Source: Nitrospira_D sp035465795
Lineage (GTDB): Bacteria > Nitrospirota > Nitrospiria > Nitrospirales > Nitrospiraceae
Direction of reading: 5' to 3'
Length of the DNA: 64,000 nucleotides
Assembly: GCF_049546785.1 (NCBI RefSeq)
Contig: NZ_JBMWAN010000001.1
Span: 558,001 to 622,000, forward strand
The notes under the pieces are model-generated. The model worked only from the letters and a program-made list of their open reading frames with translations. It was not told the origin of the DNA and ran no database searches. This document shows positions 61,786-64,000 of the stretch, one piece after another. The position numbers were made by a program, and so were the translations under genes. Each line of letters begins with the position of its first letter. Position 1 is the first letter of the stretch.

Positions 61786-62787
61786 CTAGGAACATGGGCT
61801 GCTTTTACCGATCGCTTCGATGAGCAACGGCTCCATATGCAAATACCGCGCAACCGACCGCTTGGCATCAATGTCGCGGTAAACCCGTTCGACCTGTGTC
61901 TCCGTCAAGCCGATCGCCCCGGCCACCGCTCCGGCCGGAATCTGCCGGTCCTTTGCATAGAGGCAAAGATCCATCTTGTCGTACGGCAGCGAAAAATAGA
62001 ACTCCTCCTGCGACTGCGCCAGTGAATAGGTATCGGTGGTCGGAAGGCGGCCCAGAATTTCGTCCGGAACGCCGAGAAACCGCGCCATCTCGTACACCTG
62101 AGATTTGTACAAGTGTGCGATGGGTTTGATGTCCGCCGACCCGTCGCCATTTTTCACAAAAAACCCCTGATCGTACTCAAGACGATTGGGAGTACCAGCC
62201 ACCGCGTACAGAAAGCGATCGGCGTAGTAATACTCCATCATCTTTCTCGTACGCTGTTTGAAGTTTGTCGCGGCAACCAGCGCCAGAAATGCATCGGCTG
62301 TCAGGCGCACCTTCGTCTGCTTCCCGCTCGGGTCCTCCACCACCACATATGAGATTCTGAACTCCGTGCTTTCGAGAGAGGACAGGACCAGCTTGGATTT
62401 GTAACCCGCATGATACGCCGGCACCACGGCTCGAATCGCCTCGTCGCGCCGGCGATAACAGTCTGCCCCCTGGAGGATGCCCGAGATATCCTCCTTGAAC
62501 GTTCTGATCCCGAGCTTCTTCGCAAGCAATTGCCCCAGGCGCAGGCTCTCGTCCGAGGAATCGGATTCCGGCATAAAGATCCCTATCACACGATCCGCTC
62601 CCAAGGCATGGACGGAAAGAGCCGCGACGGCACTGCTGTCGATGCCGCCCGATAACCCCACCACAACTCCTTTGCGTCTGAGCTGCTTGAATACCCCCTC
62701 GCGAATGAACGCGCCGATCCGATCCGCCTCTTTTCCCGCGTCAAGCTTCAGCTGATCGGCCGAAAATACATCTTGTTCCTTGTTCAT
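61786..62787 (-). CDS. nadE: NAD(+) synthase
   Basis: A 333-residue ATP-dependent synthetase lacking a glutaminase domain. The ATG at 62787 has AGGAGG 6 nt upstream; the adjacent ATG is spaced too closely. GVVVGLSGGIDSSAVAAL is the PP-loop. AGTPNRLEYDQGFFVKNGDGSADIKPIAHLYKSQVYEMARFLGVP is the NaAD/ATP and ammonia region. A long insert at about residues 95-155 distinguishes it from short housekeeping NadE. NadE-like genes recur beside exosortase A ligases. It may make NAD or an amide using the same chemistry. Confidence 0.9.
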   Translation of the reverse strand: MNKEQDVFSADQLKLDAGKEADRIGAFIREGVFKQLRRKGVVVGLSGGIDSSAVAALSVHALGADRVIGIFMPESDSSDESLRLGQLLAKKLGIRTFKEDISGILQGADCYRRRDEAIRAVVPAYHAGYKSKLVLSSLESTEFRISYVVVEDPSGKQTKVRLTADAFLALVAATNFKQRTRKMMEYYYADRFLYAVAGTPNRLEYDQGFFVKNGDGSADIKPIAHLYKSQVYEMARFLGVPDEILGRLPTTDTYSLAQSQEEFYFSLPYDKMDLCLYAKDRQIPAGAVAGAIGLTETQVERVYRDIDAKRSVARYLHMEPLLIEAIGKSSPCS

Positions 62788-62950
62788 CATCAACCTCCTC
62801 GAAAACTCCCGTTGCAATTCAAAGCACACGTTCACACTTCTTGGATGCACCAGGGGGCATCAACCTTTTGGTTGGAGCCCGATCACACTCCATGCCGGAT
62901 TCGAGCGGGTGGCCGGGAAGCGAGAAACCACTCACGGAGTCAGGTATGGT

Positions 62951-64000
62951 CTACACGGGTGATTGGGCGAATCCCAGACTGATATCACGCAGACCCTGCC
63001 GTAATATCTTGCCGGAAGGAGACTTGGGCAAAGCCGCTACGATGATAATTCCCTTGGGCCGTTTATACTGGACCAGTCGCTGCGCACAGAACGCGAGCAG
63101 ATCCTGATCAGTCGCGCAACCGGCTTCCTTGAGCACCACCACCGCACATATCTTCTGCCCCAAAATGGGATCGTCGATCCCGACCACTCCTGCCTCCTGA
63201 ACCTGATGGTGCTGCAGGAGCACGTCTTCAATCTCAGTGGGGCTGATGCGATACGCCCCCGACTTGATCATCTCACTGTTGCGCCCCTCAATCGTCAAAT
63301 AGTTATCTTCGTCCAATCGTCCCATATCCCCGGTGTGAAGCCACCCATCTTGCAACACGTCCGCCGTCGTCTTCGGATCCTGCCAGTACCCCTGCATGAT
63401 ATTGTCACCCGATGCGCACACCTCGCCGATTTCACCGGGCCGCGCCGTCTCGCCGCCTTCCTTCACGATCTTCAAGGTGACCCCGGGAACGGCTCGACCA
63501 ACAGACCCCTTTTTCACATCCAACAAATCAGGCGGAAGGTACGTTAACCGGGCAGCGGCTTCAGTCTGGCCATACATGAGGAAAATGCTTTTCCCTGGGA
63601 AAACCGACCGCAGGCGATTCAGCAATTCAGATGGCATGGGGCCACCTGCATGCGTGATATAGCGCAGGGACGGAAATGAATAGGACTTGAGATTGGATTG
63701 ATTCAGCATGATCGCATACGTCGTAGACACTCCGGATAACCCGGTGACCCCCGTCTTCATCATGCTTTCCAGCACAACGTGGGGATAGACCAGGCTGTTC
63801 TCAATCACGAGCGTCCCACCGACAAACAAATGCGTCAGCATGACCGAATTGCCATAGGCAAAGGCGAACGGAAGCACCGCCATCACCGAATCATCCCTGG
63901 TAAGACGCAGATACTCGAGAATCGATCTGGTGTTGGCGATCAGATTCTTGTGCGTCAGCATGACGCCTTTCGGTTGTCCGGTTGAACCGGACGTGTATAT
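62951..64000 (-). CDS. AMP-forming acyl-CoA ligase, exosortase A-associated type, C-terminal part
   Basis: The open frame runs from the stop at 62951 to the right edge (350 codons present); the N-terminus is outside. The edge begins IYTSGSTGQPKGVMLTH, the AMP-binding P-loop. MYGQTEAAARLTYLPPD, GWLHTGDMGRLDEDNYLTIEGR, SGAYRISPTEIEDVL and LPKSPSGKILRQGLRDI complete the ANL-enzyme signature, including the final catalytic Lys. Such ligases in exosortase A loci activate an unknown acyl acid, perhaps loading an acyl carrier protein. It precedes nadE by 163 nt. Confidence 0.9.
   Translation of the reverse strand: MYTSGSTGQPKGVMLTHKNLIANTRSILEYLRLTRDDSVMAVLPFAFAYGNSVMLTHLFVGGTLVIENSLVYPHVVLESMMKTGVTGLSGVSTTYAIMLNQSNLKSYSFPSLRYITHAGGPMPSELLNRLRSVFPGKSIFLMYGQTEAAARLTYLPPDLLDVKKGSVGRAVPGVTLKIVKEGGETARPGEIGEVCASGDNIMQGYWQDPKTTADVLQDGWLHTGDMGRLDEDNYLTIEGRNSEMIKSGAYRISPTEIEDVLLQHHQVQEAGVVGIDDPILGQKICAVVVLKEAGCATDQDLLAFCAQRLVQYKRPKGIIIVAALPKSPSGKILRQGLRDISLGFAQSPV

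Overview
The window is about 64 kb of a GC-rich Gram-negative chromosome. It is dominated by an exosortase A (XrtA)/PEP-CTERM exopolysaccharide (EPS) locus. Supporting markers are prsT, the prsK/prsR two-component pair, a Cys/Arg/His exosortase with a fused EpsI domain, a FemAB-type protein, two exosortase-type alpha/beta hydrolases, an acyl-CoA ligase, and three VPEPS-type cargo proteins. The overall style suggests Nitrospira or a relative. That taxonomic call is inference from gene content and base composition; no rRNA or housekeeping marker is present to confirm it. No tRNA, rRNA, CRISPR array or intact insertion sequence was found.

Layout. (1) 1-4.3 kb: 5'-part of a UDP-sugar 6-dehydrogenase, divergent prsT, and a PDZ-containing M48 lipoprotein peptidase. 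(2) 4.4-12.7 kb: the exported cargo. This holds two tandemly duplicated small PEP-CTERM proteins, a 1523-residue beta-propeller lipoprotein whose propeller block is itself duplicated, and a third PEP-CTERM protein. (3) 12.7-16.3 kb: prsR and prsK, the sigma-54 activator and its sensor kinase. (4) 16.3-21.7 kb: two paralogous secreted Ig/beta-helix proteins, a structured non-coding stretch and a hexapeptide acetyltransferase. (5) 21.9-64 kb: a long, almost wholly minus-strand EPS synthesis and modification cluster. It contains GT4 and GT2 glycosyltransferases, a Wzx-type flippase, an O-antigen-ligase/Wzy-like protein, a carbamoylation module, four SGNH hydrolase-like proteins, two deacetylase-like proteins, an AsnB, a CapK-like adenylating enzyme, an ATP-grasp protein, four GNAT/FemAB proteins, a frameshifted DegT aminotransferase, XrtA-EpsI, NadE and an AMP-forming ligase. 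Many neighbours overlap by 4 nt, so the cluster looks translationally coupled.

Regulation is unusually legible. All three PEP-CTERM genes, and the first beta-helix gene, have near-canonical -24/-12 sigma-54 promoters (TGGCAY-N8-TGCT). Upstream of the PEP-CTERM promoters sits a repeated 15-bp inverted repeat, GT(A/C)AR-N5-TTTAC, which is the best candidate for the PrsR enhancer site. The regulator that would read both signals is encoded in the same region.

Best candidates for something new: the candidate PrsR operator; mutually exclusive hairpins between a PEP-CTERM gene and the M48 peptidase; the concentration of amide-forming and acyl-transfer enzymes in one EPS cluster; exosortase-associated hydrolases whose nucleophile-elbow serine is replaced by Cys or Arg; and a Gfo/Idh-SDR fusion.
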